Source of the DNA: Ignavibacteria bacterium
GTDB lineage: Bacteria > Bacteroidota > Ignavibacteria > Kapaibacteriales > Kapaibacteriaceae
Assembly: GCA_013204605.1 (NCBI GenBank)
Contig: JABMNI010000063.1
Coordinates: forward strand, 23,707-87,706
Length of the DNA stretch: 64,000 nt
Direction: 5' to 3'
Part shown: one piece after another, positions 10,029-19,969 of the stretch
Position numbering within the stretch: the stretch's first letter is position 1
Layout of the letters: every line of letters begins with the position of its first letter
Position numbers and translations under genes: made by a program
Notes under the pieces: model-generated
The model's database searches: none
What the model was told of the DNA's origin: nothing
The model's input: only the letters and a program-made list of their open reading frames with translations

Positions 10029-13000
10029 TTACTTCACAATTGCAAGAGTCTGCACGCTGCTAGCACCATTGATAGTAGTGACCAGCATGTACATACCGCT
10101 TGCAAGATTTGAACTGTCGATGTCGAATCGAAGCACGTCTGCTGCCGAACTCACATCTGCAACCGTCAGCACGATAACGCCCGAGGCATTAACCAATTTC
10201 ATAGTAACGTGAGCCATTCTTGGAAGCGTTACAGTAACAGTCGAAACGGTATTCACCGGGTTTGGCGTTACTCTGCTTATCGTGGCGCCGCCCGCAACAA
10301 CATCTTCGTCAACGCTAACTACCGGACGTATTGTTACAGTAGTGGTATCAGAATTTACATCACCGCATTCAGACCGTACACGGCACCAGTATGAACCAGC
10401 ATCGGCAACAACCGTGGTGATTTTGCTAAACGTTGGAGCAACTTCGCCGGCAAGCTCAGTACCATCTTTCGACCACTGATACTGCAACGTACCTGAACCC
10501 GTTCCAACTACGTTAATTGTAAGGGGCTGTCCAATTTGTACATCAAGAGTTTTAGGTGGTTGCTGTGTTATAACTGTTGCTGGTTTCACAGTAAGTGTCA
10601 CCGTGTCAGAATTTTTAGAACCACAAGCTGTTGAAACAACTACATAGTAGCTTCCAGCGCGAGAAGCGGTTGTATTTGCAATTGTATACGTAGCTGCATT
10701 AGCACCGCTAACGGCAACACCGTCATGAAACCACTGATATGTTACGTTTCCTTGTGCAACGGCCGTAACGCCCATGGTAGAACCCTGACCGGCACATACG
10801 CTGCCGGAAGATGGTTGGCTGGCAATTGCAGGAGTAGTTGCAATTACTACAGTCGCAAATGCAGAAGCTGTTTGTGTGTTATCAGAAACCATTGTAGCAC
10901 GAACCTCATACTGTCCGGCATCTGGACTGTTTACACCTTGAATGGTTAGCACGTTGGTAGTTGTTCCGCTATACTTTCCGCCATCAGAAAGTGCAATGCC
11001 GTCACGATACCATCTAACATCTATAGCTTCTCCACCTGGATTAGTATACACGTCCGCTTTAACCACAACGTTTGCATTAATACATGCACTAACATTTGCA
11101 GTTATGAATTCAGCATACACACCGGAATTGAAAAGTCGCATTACCCGAGAAGTGGCAGATCCACAAACTCCGGTTACTATGCAGTAATAATCGTTTCCAA
11201 CATCCGAAGTTTTTACGTTTCTAATTTCAAGGTGATTGCTAGAAGCACCGAAAATTCTTCCATTGTCTACAAGCTGAGTTTGACCCTTGAACCAACTATA
11301 GGCAACTTCATTACCAGGCACCTCAGCTTCGACATAAAATCTTGCCGTCTCGCCCAACACCGCTGGTGCTGCAAAAGTCTGCGCAACAATCTTGGTTGGT
11401 AAACCAACGCGAATGGTTGCTTTGTTAGTTGTTAGATCGCCACAGTTTGCGTAGCCGCGCACAATGCACCAATACTCACCTGAAGATCGGTATTGAACAT
11501 TCTCAAGTATTAATACCGGACCGGATACGCCTAACAGCTTCACGCCGTCCTTGTACCAGTCATAACCACGAATACTTCCGGAGGTGAACACGATTAACGT
11601 ATCAGTGTTTCCTATGCAAAGATTTTTCGACTTAATCTGATTAACAAGTGCCAATGGTGCTACAATTACAAATCGGTTGGAAGTAGCTGAAATATCTGTG
11701 CGCTCAACACCGGTTACGCGAATGAAACTATTTGGTGAGAATTCAATGGCAGGTACAATCCAATCGTACTTTCCGCTTGCAGCAGGAGCAATGTCAACCA
11801 AGTTCCAACTAAGTCCACTGGTAGTGGAATACTCAATCTTCACATTGGTAACACCGCGAGCTATGAAGTTGATTGTATTTTTTGTTGTAGCGCAAAGTGA
11901 ATCTGAAATTGTAGGAGTGCTTACTGATACTCGTGGTGTTTCGATGTAAATCGGCGATGAGAATCCGCCAGGTCCACTTGGGTAAGAAACTACATCAGAA
12001 GGGTTGGTTTGCACACCATTCCAAATACCGTCAGCAGAAGTAATCGAATACACAATTGCATTTGTAGTGTAATTGCGTTCTTCAATTCTTCGAACACCAT
12101 TTAGGTTAGTATTCGGAACTAAGGTTGCCCATGCACCGGTCACATTCTCAAGCACTGCATAAAATCCTTCGGCACCACCCACTACGGTTCCATGACCCTG
12201 AACAATAGCAACAGCAAGTGGACGGCCTGTTCCGGCCGTGTTATCATAAAGCAAAACGTAATTCTTCGGTGTCAACTGACTAACACGATCGGCTATCCCC
12301 GTGGCCTGAGTTGTACCAGTTCCCAAACGAATCACAGTAGAAGTTTGAGCCAATTGATACCGAGATAACAGCTTGCCGTTGTTATCAGCAAGTGCCACCC
12401 TCCAATACGCAATGTTGCCTTCCTGGAATGCATCATTTGTAGTGGCTACTAGATTCACCCACAACGACTTTGTGGTTTGAGTTCCGGTAGTGGAGAAAGT
12501 AGAATATTCTCCGTCAGTATCTAATGACTTGCCAGAGGCAAATTTGAAAGTATTATCGTTAGCGGAGTAATGAACGTTAACACCGCCACCTGTTGAGGTA
12601 AGTATTTGATCCTTCGCAGCACCGGTGTTGTACCGGTACGTGGTATTTGGTTGCAGTCCTGTGAATGTCACTCTAGCATACACCGGAACCGGGAAGGCCC
12701 TAACAGAGCTGTTACATGTTCCACTTGCAGTTCTAGCTTGGATGTACTGAGGTACGATATCAGTTGTAAGACCTGGTGGTGCCGATATAGTAGTCAGAGG
12801 TAACGTTTGAGATGTAAGTCCGGGAATTGTCAATTGCAACGTATACGTTCCGGCCGTATTAATCATTACGTTATCAAAAATGGCTACGCCACGAAACGGT
12901 GTAACCGTTGCCGTTCCAGTAATTGAACCGGTCCCCGAAACCTTTGTAATTGTTATCGGAGTTTGGTAATTAACGTCGATTTGATTGTCGCTCCTGTAAA

Positions 13001-14096
13001 CCGTAACTGTGAACGGATTAAACGGAACGTTTACAAATCCTGTGGTTTGAGCATTGTCAGTAATGGCGTAAGTAGCACCAGACTGCGTTGTCATTGAAGC
13101 GCTGTTAGCACCGGTTAAGGCGGATCCAGCTGTAACGGCAGCATTGAGTACAACACCGGCTTCGGCAACATTATATGACACGTTACCAAACGTTACCGTG
13201 CTCTCGCCAGCCAAAATTGTGCCTACCAACGTTCCGGAAAGTGTTCCCGTTCCCGACACTTTAGAAAGCGTTACGGTGGTCGCCGAGGCAACATTTTTCG
13301 GCGCGCCAAATGCGTCAGTAGAACGTACCACTACAGTAAACGGAATATTCTGTGAGGGGCTAATAGGAGAAACAGTATACACAAGCAGGTTGGTTGGCGT
13401 TCCAGCAATTGCAGATGAAGACACTGCGATGTCGTCTAAACGAATTCTGGGCCTTGAACCACTTCCAGCGCCGTCTTGGAAGTATAACCAACGAACCTGA
13501 ACTAACGATTGGTTTTCGCAAACCAAGGGAAGTTTTGCAGAAATAGTTTGAGCAGTGGTTACAACAGAGCTGTTGTATTCAGCCTTGCTACCGTTAGCCG
13601 TTATCACGTCTGTCCAATTCGCTACGGATCCAATTCGGTACTGCAAACGCAATACGTATGGACGCGTACCTGCTCCAGTCACCTGCGACGTAAACGTAAC
13701 GCCAATGTCGGCCCTGCCAACCGAATTCAGCGCCAAAATTGCATCACCAACAAACGAACAATTTCCTGATTGCGCTGAGCTGGTTTGAAGGAAGGACACT
13801 CCGCCACTTCCGTCACCGTTAATTCTTGGACCGCTCGTCAATTTGTACGCTAGCAACCAATCTCCATTCGGAGCCTGATCTACTGCTCCCGCGAACACTT
13901 CAATTCTCTCCAAAAATGTGCGAAAGGCCATGCTTGGTGGAAAGCTGCCGGCAGCCGATGTTGACGGCCAGTCAGTGAAAGAATAATTGCCAGCCGCTAA
14001 ACTGTAAGCGGTAGGATTCGTTTGCGCCATTACAGTGATTGTTGCGAAACACAAAACAATCGCTAATAGAGCGCTGCGGTAATTCAGATTAAACAT
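10029..14096 (-). CDS. Giant T9SS-type surface protein with Ig-like repeats
   Basis: 1355 aa with an N-terminal signal peptide (cleavage near VMAQ). Visible order: an N-terminal module typical of Bacteroidota secreted proteins (about 25-225), three invasin/BIG-like repeats containing TVTLSKVSGTGTLSG and TPITITKVSGTGSITG (about 230-440), a central beta-rich region (about 440-720), then five or more Ig-like domains with paired Cys and W residues such as YQWFHDG, YQWSKDG and SYWCRV (about 790-1275). It ends in a well-formed type IX sorting domain (TPNPVNTVSTVTV to the end). A surface adhesin or matrix protein is the likely role; no catalytic motif is seen. A TATTTTTG box lies about 50 bases upstream. 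The hairpin at 9976-10009 follows the gene. Confidence 0.85.
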   Translation of the reverse strand: MFNLNYRSALLAIVLCFATITVMAQTNPTAYSLAAGNYSFTDWPSTSAAGSFPPSMAFRTFLERIEVFAGAVDQAPNGDWLLAYKLTSGPRINGDGSGGVSFLQTSSAQSGNCSFVGDAILALNSVGRADIGVTFTSQVTGAGTRPYVLRLQYRIGSVANWTDVITANGSKAEYNSSVVTTAQTISAKLPLVCENQSLVQVRWLYFQDGAGSGSRPRIRLDDIAVSSSAIAGTPTNLLVYTVSPISPSQNIPFTVVVRSTDAFGAPKNVASATTVTLSKVSGTGTLSGTLVGTILAGESTVTFGNVSYNVAEAGVVLNAAVTAGSALTGANSASMTTQSGATYAITDNAQTTGFVNVPFNPFTVTVYRSDNQIDVNYQTPITITKVSGTGSITGTATVTPFRGVAIFDNVMINTAGTYTLQLTIPGLTSQTLPLTTISAPPGLTTDIVPQYIQARTASGTCNSSVRAFPVPVYARVTFTGLQPNTTYRYNTGAAKDQILTSTGGGVNVHYSANDNTFKFASGKSLDTDGEYSTFSTTGTQTTKSLWVNLVATTNDAFQEGNIAYWRVALADNNGKLLSRYQLAQTSTVIRLGTGTTQATGIADRVSQLTPKNYVLLYDNTAGTGRPLAVAIVQGHGTVVGGAEGFYAVLENVTGAWATLVPNTNLNGVRRIEERNYTTNAIVYSITSADGIWNGVQTNPSDVVSYPSGPGGFSSPIYIETPRVSVSTPTISDSLCATTKNTINFIARGVTNVKIEYSTTSGLSWNLVDIAPAASGKYDWIVPAIEFSPNSFIRVTGVERTDISATSNRFVIVAPLALVNQIKSKNLCIGNTDTLIVFTSGSIRGYDWYKDGVKLLGVSGPVLILENVQYRSSGEYWCIVRGYANCGDLTTNKATIRVGLPTKIVAQTFAAPAVLGETARFYVEAEVPGNEVAYSWFKGQTQLVDNGRIFGASSNHLEIRNVKTSDVGNDYYCIVTGVCGSATSRVMRLFNSGVYAEFITANVSACINANVVVKADVYTNPGGEAIDVRWYRDGIALSDGGKYSGTTTNVLTIQGVNSPDAGQYEVRATMVSDNTQTASAFATVVIATTPAIASQPSSGSVCAGQGSTMGVTAVAQGNVTYQWFHDGVAVSGANAATYTIANTTASRAGSYYVVVSTACGSKNSDTVTLTVKPATVITQQPPKTLDVQIGQPLTINVVGTGSGTLQYQWSKDGTELAGEVAPTFSKITTVVADAGSYWCRVRSECGDVNSDTTTVTIRPVVSVDEDVVAGGATISRVTPNPVNTVSTVTVTLPRMAHVTMKLVNASGVIVLTVADVSSAADVLRFDIDSSNLASGMYMLVTTINGASSVQTLAIVK

Positions 14097-14145
14097 GTGG
14101 TTATTAATCTCAGTTCAACAAAATTTAAAATACTTTTCAACCAGC

Positions 14146-14153
14146 CAAAAATA
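14146..14153 (-). promoter_or_regulatory. Predicted -7 promoter element for the Ig-repeat surface gene
   Basis: On the minus strand this reads TATTTTTG, an exact match to the Bacteroidota -7 consensus TAnnTTTG. It would place a transcription start roughly 40 bases before the ATG at 14096. The best -33 TTG candidate is only 16 bases upstream of it, shorter than the usual 19-20, so the call rests on the -7 box and position. Confidence 0.4.
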
Positions 14154-14156
14154 GGC

Positions 14157-14195
14157 AATCTGCCCCATTCAATATTGGAAAGAACGGGACAGATT
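14157..14195 (-). terminator. Long-loop inverted repeat after pepF, possible terminator
   Basis: AATCTGCCCC (14157-14166) and GGGACAGATT (14186-14195) form a 10-bp stem with one mismatch and a 19-base loop. On the minus strand it is followed by a short T-run within CTATTTTTGG. It lies between the end of pepF and the promoter box of the surface protein gene, a sensible place for a terminator. The long loop makes it weaker than the hairpin at 9976-10009. Confidence 0.4.
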
Positions 14196-14221
14196 CGATT
14201 AAAAAGGCAAAATGTGTATAA

Positions 14222-15931
14222 CTATTTTAGGTATTCAGGGTGTTCTTTTGATAGCCAAGCCGACGCTGATTCCACAATATCCTCGAGAGTTCCTGGGGTA
14301 AAGGGGCTTTTTAGACCGCCTACCTTGACGATATCTAGGAATGCCACAGAGCCCCCTACATCACAAATCTTTAGGTAGCTTTTGAAGGCTTCCGCGCGAT
14401 CTTCCTGACTCCAATTCCAGTATTGAAGGGCACAAGTCTGCGCCAAGGCATAGTCGATGTAATAAAACGGTCCCTCATAAACGTGCCTCTGGAACTGCCA
14501 CGCCCGACCTTGCATTGCACCTTCGATACCCTCATTGTTTCGCCAAGGTAGGTACAGTTTTTCCATTTCACGCCACTGCGCTAGACGTTCGGCGGGAGTT
14601 ACATTTGGATTTTCGTACACCCAATGTTGGAAATGGTCGATTGCGCAGGCGTATGGCAGAAATATTATGGCACCTTGAAGGTGGTAGAATTTAAATTTTT
14701 CGGCGTCATCTTCAAAAAACTTATCCATCCACGGCCATGTTAGAAACTCCATTGCCATCGAGTGAATTTCGCACGCCTCGGCAGTCGGCCACTGGTATTC
14801 TGGAACTTTATGCAGTCTGCTACGATACGCTTGAAACGCATGGCCAGCCTCGTGCGTTAGCACTTCAACGTCGTGCGTAGTCTTATTAAAGTTGGCAAAA
14901 ATAAATGGTACTCCGTATTCAGGAAACGAAGTGCAATACCCACCCGTGGACTTGTTATTCCGTGAATCCAAATCCATGAGCTGACGGTCTAACATTACGT
15001 TGAAGAACTCCTTGGTTTCGCCTGAAAGTTCAGTGTACATGGTGGTGGCGGCACTAACAATGAAGTCGTGATCGCCATGTGCAATGGGATTACCATCGGC
15101 GAATTGCAGCTTTTCATCATAACTATGCAATCCGTCAGTTAGACCCAATCTCTTGGCCTGCGAAGCGCGAAGTCTACTTGCAATTGGAATAATATACTCT
15201 ATCACTTGCTGTCTGAACTTCGCCACGTCTGAGGCATTGTAATCAACCCTACCCATTTCGATATACCGTAAGTCGATATAGTTTTTGAAGCCTAAGAGTT
15301 TTGCTTTTTTATCTCGGAGTTGCACCAGCTCATGATAGATGTTATCGAACTCTGAAGCGTGCAAAAGAAGAAAATCGTACTGCGCCTTTACAGCTTCTTT
15401 TCGAACTTCACGATCCTCACTAATCATCAATTTCCCAATTGAAGACAGATTGTATTCGGTGCCACGAACTTCGATTTTCGCCGAGGCCGTGATCTCGTTA
15501 TACTGCATGTTCAAATCAGACTCTTGAATGAGCAGTTCCTTAATCGCTGGCGAGAACGTCATTAACTCGTTTTCAAGCCGGATAAAAAGTAGCTCACCAA
15601 ATTCCTTTTTTAAGGCATCCAAATGAGATGAATGTATGATCAGACGTGAGATATCGGTGTTCCACTCCATAATGGTCGGACCGTTCTCATCGTAAAAATG
15701 CTTTTCTTCCTTGTTCTTTTCGTTCGCCACGTCGAGCGAAAAATGCACCTCGGCAAGACTACCCATGGTCATTATGTTGAGGCGTAGTTCATTCCACGTC
15801 TTAATTGCATCTATCTGCTCTTGTGCTGACGATCCATTTTGCAGCACTTCTTCGATAGCTTCAAACCGGGTATGAATCTCGTCCATTTTTGGACGTGAAT
15901 ACGGTAGCTGTGAAAATTTTAACTCGGACAT
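14222..15931 (-). CDS. pepF: M3-family oligoendopeptidase (PepF-like)
   Basis: 569-aa cytosolic zinc metallopeptidase that cleaves short peptides. The zinc-binding motif HEAGH (His360, Glu361, His364) and the downstream glutamate ligand region EACEIHSMAMEF (about 385-396) are intact. Length and overall sequence fit the bacterial M3 oligoendopeptidase family, closer to the shorter PepF group than to thimet oligopeptidase. GGAG seven bases before the ATG supports the start. It is the last gene of the minus-strand run glmS-meaB-M24-TPR-pepF, 18 bases after the TPR gene, so co-transcription is likely. It carries two copies of the dispersed GGGGCT-core motif near its end (14303, 14350). Confidence 0.92.
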   Translation of the reverse strand: MSELKFSQLPYSRPKMDEIHTRFEAIEEVLQNGSSAQEQIDAIKTWNELRLNIMTMGSLAEVHFSLDVANEKNKEEKHFYDENGPTIMEWNTDISRLIIHSSHLDALKKEFGELLFIRLENELMTFSPAIKELLIQESDLNMQYNEITASAKIEVRGTEYNLSSIGKLMISEDREVRKEAVKAQYDFLLLHASEFDNIYHELVQLRDKKAKLLGFKNYIDLRYIEMGRVDYNASDVAKFRQQVIEYIIPIASRLRASQAKRLGLTDGLHSYDEKLQFADGNPIAHGDHDFIVSAATTMYTELSGETKEFFNVMLDRQLMDLDSRNNKSTGGYCTSFPEYGVPFIFANFNKTTHDVEVLTHEAGHAFQAYRSRLHKVPEYQWPTAEACEIHSMAMEFLTWPWMDKFFEDDAEKFKFYHLQGAIIFLPYACAIDHFQHWVYENPNVTPAERLAQWREMEKLYLPWRNNEGIEGAMQGRAWQFQRHVYEGPFYYIDYALAQTCALQYWNWSQEDRAEAFKSYLKICDVGGSVAFLDIVKVGGLKSPFTPGTLEDIVESASAWLSKEHPEYLK

Positions 15932-15949
15932 TGAGTTTCTCCATTAAAT

Positions 15950-17749
15950 TCAGGCGTCACCGCGCAAAAGGCGGATTCTTTGTCGTGCCTGTGGTACTAT
16001 AATTGATTTCGGATATTGAACGAGAAGGGTAGTTAACGCTGCAATTGCATTTAGTTTGTCGTCTTGCAACTCGAAAATGTCAGCGGCAAGCACTAACGAC
16101 CTATCTCCATAAATTGTTTCGGGGACCCTAGATATCAAGAATTGTAACGGTTCTTCGCAGAGCTTGTATTCGTGTTGTGCGAATGCTAACTCTGCATATT
16201 TTAAAGCACTTCGATCTCGGAGTTCAGCATCTGTGGCAACCTTCCAAGCCGCCCTAAACTGAGTAACTGACTCAACGTAGCGCCTCCTGAACTCCAATTC
16301 TAAACCACGAATATACGAGGTCACGCCAATCGAGTCGTCTTTCAACATGAGGAGCAGCCAGAGCCTGTCTAACGCGTCGTTGGTGCTGTTACTGCCCGCA
16401 TCCTTTACAATTTCAGAATAACTCGCCCTGGCACCGTCTAAATTTCCGGAATACAACACGTAATCGGCCAGCAATAGCATTGCAGCGTCGCGCTGTTCCT
16501 TTATCTGGGGCGAGGCTGAACTCACCACGCTCTGTGCCACCTGACTCGCCAATAAATCTGTGCCTTCGGCAAACAATAGCTTACTTAAATGTATCCCAGC
16601 ATCGGCGCCATAGGATGTGCCCTTCCATTGATTGAGAACTCGACCATACAGCCGTTTCGATTCTTCTACATTGCCAAGTACGTCTTCGTAGATGGTTGCC
16701 ATGTTGAACATCGCTTCGCCACTCAATGGGTGTTGCGGATGCTTTTCAACTATCAATTGGTACTTATCAATTATTTGTTTGGCGGCTTCTTTTGTGAGTT
16801 CCTTCGACACTCTAAATTTTTGCTCCAAGGTTTTTGCAAAACCGTAGGCGGCGGAGAGAGCCAAGCTTTTGTCATAACCATTGCCGTTTAACAACATGGA
16901 ATACGCGGCAGACGCTACATCGTATTGCCCATCCCGACGCGCTCCGTCGGCAAAAGCTAACAGTTCATGTCCTTGGGTTTTGTAATACTCTTCCATGGCA
17001 ACGGTAATTTCAAGCGCTTGTTGCCAACGTTTTGCTTCCCTAAGCACCCACTGTTGTAGGCGCATAACATTGGGTATGTTGTTCGATGCGGAACGCACAA
17101 GATTGAGAACTGCTTCAGTGCTGGTTGAATCCGACATCAGTGCCGAAAGTCTACCACGAGCTCTGTTGATGTCGCCGTTTACCGAATACATCAGCAACAC
17201 TTCCTCCGTTGCTTTAGTAACATTGTGCACGGCGGTATAACACGATACCAATTCATCGGCATACTCGGCCGGATCTTCCGAAATCTCGCGCGCACGCACG
17301 AACTCCGTAATTGCTCGGTCGAACAATCGCAACGCCGAATAGGTATTTCCTAACAAGGCGGGTAGCTCCTGAGAATTTGGATCCTTTGCCGTTACGGTTC
17401 GCCAAATTTCTTCTGCAGACTGGGGGTTGGAGGTCTTCCAATACAACTGACCCAACAACACACCCAACTCAGGCTTCTTTGTTAACTCATATTGCTTTTT
17501 AACAACTGGTACCAAGGCCTCAAACTGCTGCAAGGCCGTCAGTGTGCGCACCACTCCTAAAAACGCCTCAGAGTTTGAATTGTCTTCGGCGTAAACTTCC
17601 TGGAACAGCCTGGATGCCTGCCTGACGTCGGACCCTTGTTCAAATGCGCGCGCCATCTTCAGTCTGTCATGTGCCGACCCCTGACCGTACAGTCCAACCG
17701 CAGAACAGGCAATCACAACCACTAACAAAAACGAAAAGTATTTGTTCAT
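15950..17749 (-). CDS. Exported tetratricopeptide-repeat protein
   Basis: About 599 aa. The ATG at 17749 is chosen because it overlaps the stop of the upstream M24 gene as ATGA (17746-17749) and starts directly with the signal peptide MNKYFSFLLVVVIACSAVGLYGQ; another in-frame ATG lies three codons earlier. The mature protein is alpha-helical with TPR units throughout (for example about 30-160, 300-400 and 470-590), including the SGEAMFNMATIYEDVLG and YGDRSLVLAADIFELQDDKLNAI-type repeats. TPR proteins of this size in the periplasm usually act as protein-protein scaffolds; no specific partner is visible. It is translationally coupled to the M24 peptidase and followed by pepF, which may hint at a link to peptide turnover, but that is only context. 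Confidence 0.8.
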   Translation of the reverse strand: MNKYFSFLLVVVIACSAVGLYGQGSAHDRLKMARAFEQGSDVRQASRLFQEVYAEDNSNSEAFLGVVRTLTALQQFEALVPVVKKQYELTKKPELGVLLGQLYWKTSNPQSAEEIWRTVTAKDPNSQELPALLGNTYSALRLFDRAITEFVRAREISEDPAEYADELVSCYTAVHNVTKATEEVLLMYSVNGDINRARGRLSALMSDSTSTEAVLNLVRSASNNIPNVMRLQQWVLREAKRWQQALEITVAMEEYYKTQGHELLAFADGARRDGQYDVASAAYSMLLNGNGYDKSLALSAAYGFAKTLEQKFRVSKELTKEAAKQIIDKYQLIVEKHPQHPLSGEAMFNMATIYEDVLGNVEESKRLYGRVLNQWKGTSYGADAGIHLSKLLFAEGTDLLASQVAQSVVSSASPQIKEQRDAAMLLLADYVLYSGNLDGARASYSEIVKDAGSNSTNDALDRLWLLLMLKDDSIGVTSYIRGLELEFRRRYVESVTQFRAAWKVATDAELRDRSALKYAELAFAQHEYKLCEEPLQFLISRVPETIYGDRSLVLAADIFELQDDKLNAIAALTTLLVQYPKSIIVPQARQRIRLLRGDA

Positions 17750-18954
17750 TGCTTCCACTCATCTGCCAGCAATGGCATAACTGTTTCCTGCATAGGCGCA
17801 GTAGGTACGCATACTGTGCCATCGTTTTTTATCACAACATCAATCTCAGTGCGCATTCCAATTCCACCAGTAATGTACAGTCCCGGTTCAATCGAGAACG
17901 AAGTGCCCGGCAAAATTCTACGAGTATCATGAGTTTCAAAGTTGTCCATATTAACGCCGGGTCCATGCAATTCAGTTGTAATGTTATGGCCCGTTCGATG
18001 AATAAAATCTGCCCCGCGTCCAGCACTTACAATCTTCGCGCGGCAAGCATCATCAACCTCAAATCCAAACACAGGTTCGCCTGCCAGAAATCTTTGCTTC
18101 ACTAAATTCAACCCTGCATTTCTTCCGCTTGCCATTACATGGAACGCCTCTGCCACATCACTCGGAACTTCCGCACCGGTATAACCCATCCACGTTATAT
18201 CTGCATACACCGCATCGGCAGCATCGCCCTCTCTCGCCCACGCATCTATCAGCAACACCATGTCCTTCTCGATTCTCGATGTCTCATCCTTCGAAGGTGC
18301 ATAGTGTGGGCTTGCCGCATTAGGCCCAATAGCCACAATCGGCGATGACTCCGTAATCAATCCTAACGCATCAAATTCAGAAAGTATGTGTTGCTGCACA
18401 TCATACTCAGTTACCAACGTATCAGCAAGCAGTGCCGTTCGTACAAACTCAAAAGCATCTATCACTACGCCGCGAAGTTGTTTCGCCGTTAGTTCATTAC
18501 GTTCAATTTGCGAGTCAGTCAACACCGCCGTAAACGACTGCGAAAGATCGGCCGAACTCTCCACCGTCAAACCAATCGATCGAATAAATTCAATCGTCCC
18601 GGCGTCCACCTTCGACGCAACAGGAATCTGATTCATCGGTGAATACTCCATTGCCACTCTGGTAAAGCCCCTTAACCCATTAGTCAGCTGCTGCTCGTAT
18701 TCCGCTGCAGTTGCATATATCCGTTCTTCAATTTCCACGTGCGATAGGGGAATGCGCTCCATTTGGTGAACTATTTTGAAGGGGGCTGAGTGGGCCGGTA
18801 TAACCACCACCCAACGGCGTGTGCAATGCGCATTGGGCTTTAGGTTCAACATCTTCCATGCAAGAGAATTGGTGCCACGAAAATCGTACATCACCCAAGC
18901 ATCCACGCCAGATGATTTGACGAGTTGTTGCATTGATAAAAGTGTTTCGTTCAT
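17746..18954 (-). CDS. M24-family metallopeptidase (Xaa-Pro aminopeptidase-like)
   Basis: 402 aa with a creatinase/prolidase N-terminal domain (about 1-145) and a pita-bread catalytic domain (about 155-400). The metal ligands expected for the M24 family are visible: Asp237 (LLIDAWA), Asp252 (YADITW), His323 (RTGHNI), Glu356 (SIEPGLY) and Glu370 (RTEIDVV). The family removes N-terminal residues before proline or splits Xaa-Pro dipeptides. Some members with intact ligands have other substrates, so specificity is not assigned. It overlaps meaB by ATGA (18951-18954) and the TPR gene by ATGA (17746-17749), placing it in the middle of a translationally coupled operon. Confidence 0.9.
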   Translation of the reverse strand: MNETLLSMQQLVKSSGVDAWVMYDFRGTNSLAWKMLNLKPNAHCTRRWVVVIPAHSAPFKIVHQMERIPLSHVEIEERIYATAAEYEQQLTNGLRGFTRVAMEYSPMNQIPVASKVDAGTIEFIRSIGLTVESSADLSQSFTAVLTDSQIERNELTAKQLRGVVIDAFEFVRTALLADTLVTEYDVQQHILSEFDALGLITESSPIVAIGPNAASPHYAPSKDETSRIEKDMVLLIDAWAREGDAADAVYADITWMGYTGAEVPSDVAEAFHVMASGRNAGLNLVKQRFLAGEPVFGFEVDDACRAKIVSAGRGADFIHRTGHNITTELHGPGVNMDNFETHDTRRILPGTSFSIEPGLYITGGIGMRTEIDVVIKNDGTVCVPTAPMQETVMPLLADEWKQ

Positions 18955-19967
18955 TGTTTAATTGTTGAAAGCCACTTTGAAAATTTGTGCACGGCAACGG
19001 AGGGATCAATTTTTTCAGTTTTCATAGACAGGAGCATTTCACTTATCATTGATGAGACGTCTGCATTCTTCATGGCGTTTTGAACTATCTGTGTTGATAC
19101 TTCACGATTGAACCAAATCACATTTTGAGAATCTCTATTCGTTGCTATTTGTTTGTAATTCTCATCGGAAAAAAAATCGGCAACGTGTGAAGTCAGTTCG
19201 TCAATTCCCGTTTTGCTCAAAGCGCTAGTTGAAACTGCGCGTTGGGTCCAAAATAATTTGTCGCTCATAAACAACCGCGCGGCCGATTTACACTGCGCGA
19301 GCGCCACGTTGGCTGCTATAGGATCGAGGTCAGATTTTGTAACAACAAAAACATCGGCTACTTCCATTATTCCGCGTTTAATGCCTTGCACATCATCGCC
19401 GGAGTTTGGTAGCAACAACAACAAAAACATATCTACCACTTCCGAAACCTCGGTTTCACCCTGGCCCACTCCCACCGTCTCTACAATAATTACATCGAAG
19501 CCAGCGGCCTCGCACACTCGAATAGCGTTGTGCGTAGAAGCTGCCGTACCACCGTGATGAAGTTTCGAAGCAGTTGGACGAACGAAGGCGTTGGGATGCA
19601 GTGACATGACGGGCATACGCACCTTATCGCCGAGTATGCTTCCGCCGGATTTCTTACTGGAGGGATCGACTGCAAGAACGGCAACGCTTTTGCCTGAAGC
19701 AAGGAGCGACATACCCAGCTCTTCAATAAGAGTACTTTTTCCTACGCCGGGTGCACCCGTTACACCAATTCGCCATGTTGGTTTAGTTGTAGGGGGCAGG
19801 GCAGCCATTAGTTCGGCAACTTCGTCTCCGTGCGTATCCATATTCTGCTCAACCATCGTGAGCGCCTTTGCCAAAGCTCTGCGGTCCAAGCCTTCCGGTC
19901 GGCCACTACCTAATACTTCACCAACAAGTTGATTTACGATGTTATCAGAATTGGATTCAGATGCCAC
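18951..19967 (-). CDS. meaB: MeaB-type G-protein chaperone of methylmalonyl-CoA mutase
   Basis: 338-aa P-loop GTPase. The Walker A GAPGVGKS (71-78) is followed by the MeaB/ArgK hallmark DPSSKKSGGSILGDK, a VETVGVGQGETEV switch region and VTKSDLDP as the guanine-specificity loop. The family protects and reloads the adenosylcobalamin-dependent methylmalonyl-CoA mutase. A full-length mutase is encoded 41 kb away at 60627-62762, so the pair is split rather than adjacent as in many genomes. The start is GTG (19967), two bases after the glmS stop, so it is probably co-translated with glmS. It overlaps the M24 gene by ATGA. Confidence 0.93.
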   Translation of the reverse strand: MASESNSDNIVNQLVGEVLGSGRPEGLDRRALAKALTMVEQNMDTHGDEVAELMAALPPTTKPTWRIGVTGAPGVGKSTLIEELGMSLLASGKSVAVLAVDPSSKKSGGSILGDKVRMPVMSLHPNAFVRPTASKLHHGGTAASTHNAIRVCEAAGFDVIIVETVGVGQGETEVSEVVDMFLLLLLPNSGDDVQGIKRGIMEVADVFVVTKSDLDPIAANVALAQCKSAARLFMSDKLFWTQRAVSTSALSKTGIDELTSHVADFFSDENYKQIATNRDSQNVIWFNREVSTQIVQNAMKNADVSSMISEMLLSMKTEKIDPSVAVHKFSKWLSTIKQ

Positions 19968-19969
19968 AA

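Noticed and set aside
6052..14096. Internal frames opposite the two giant surface genes
   Set aside because: Many open plus-strand frames exist, but they mirror Thr/Val/Ser-rich coding sequence and have no domain features or start signals.
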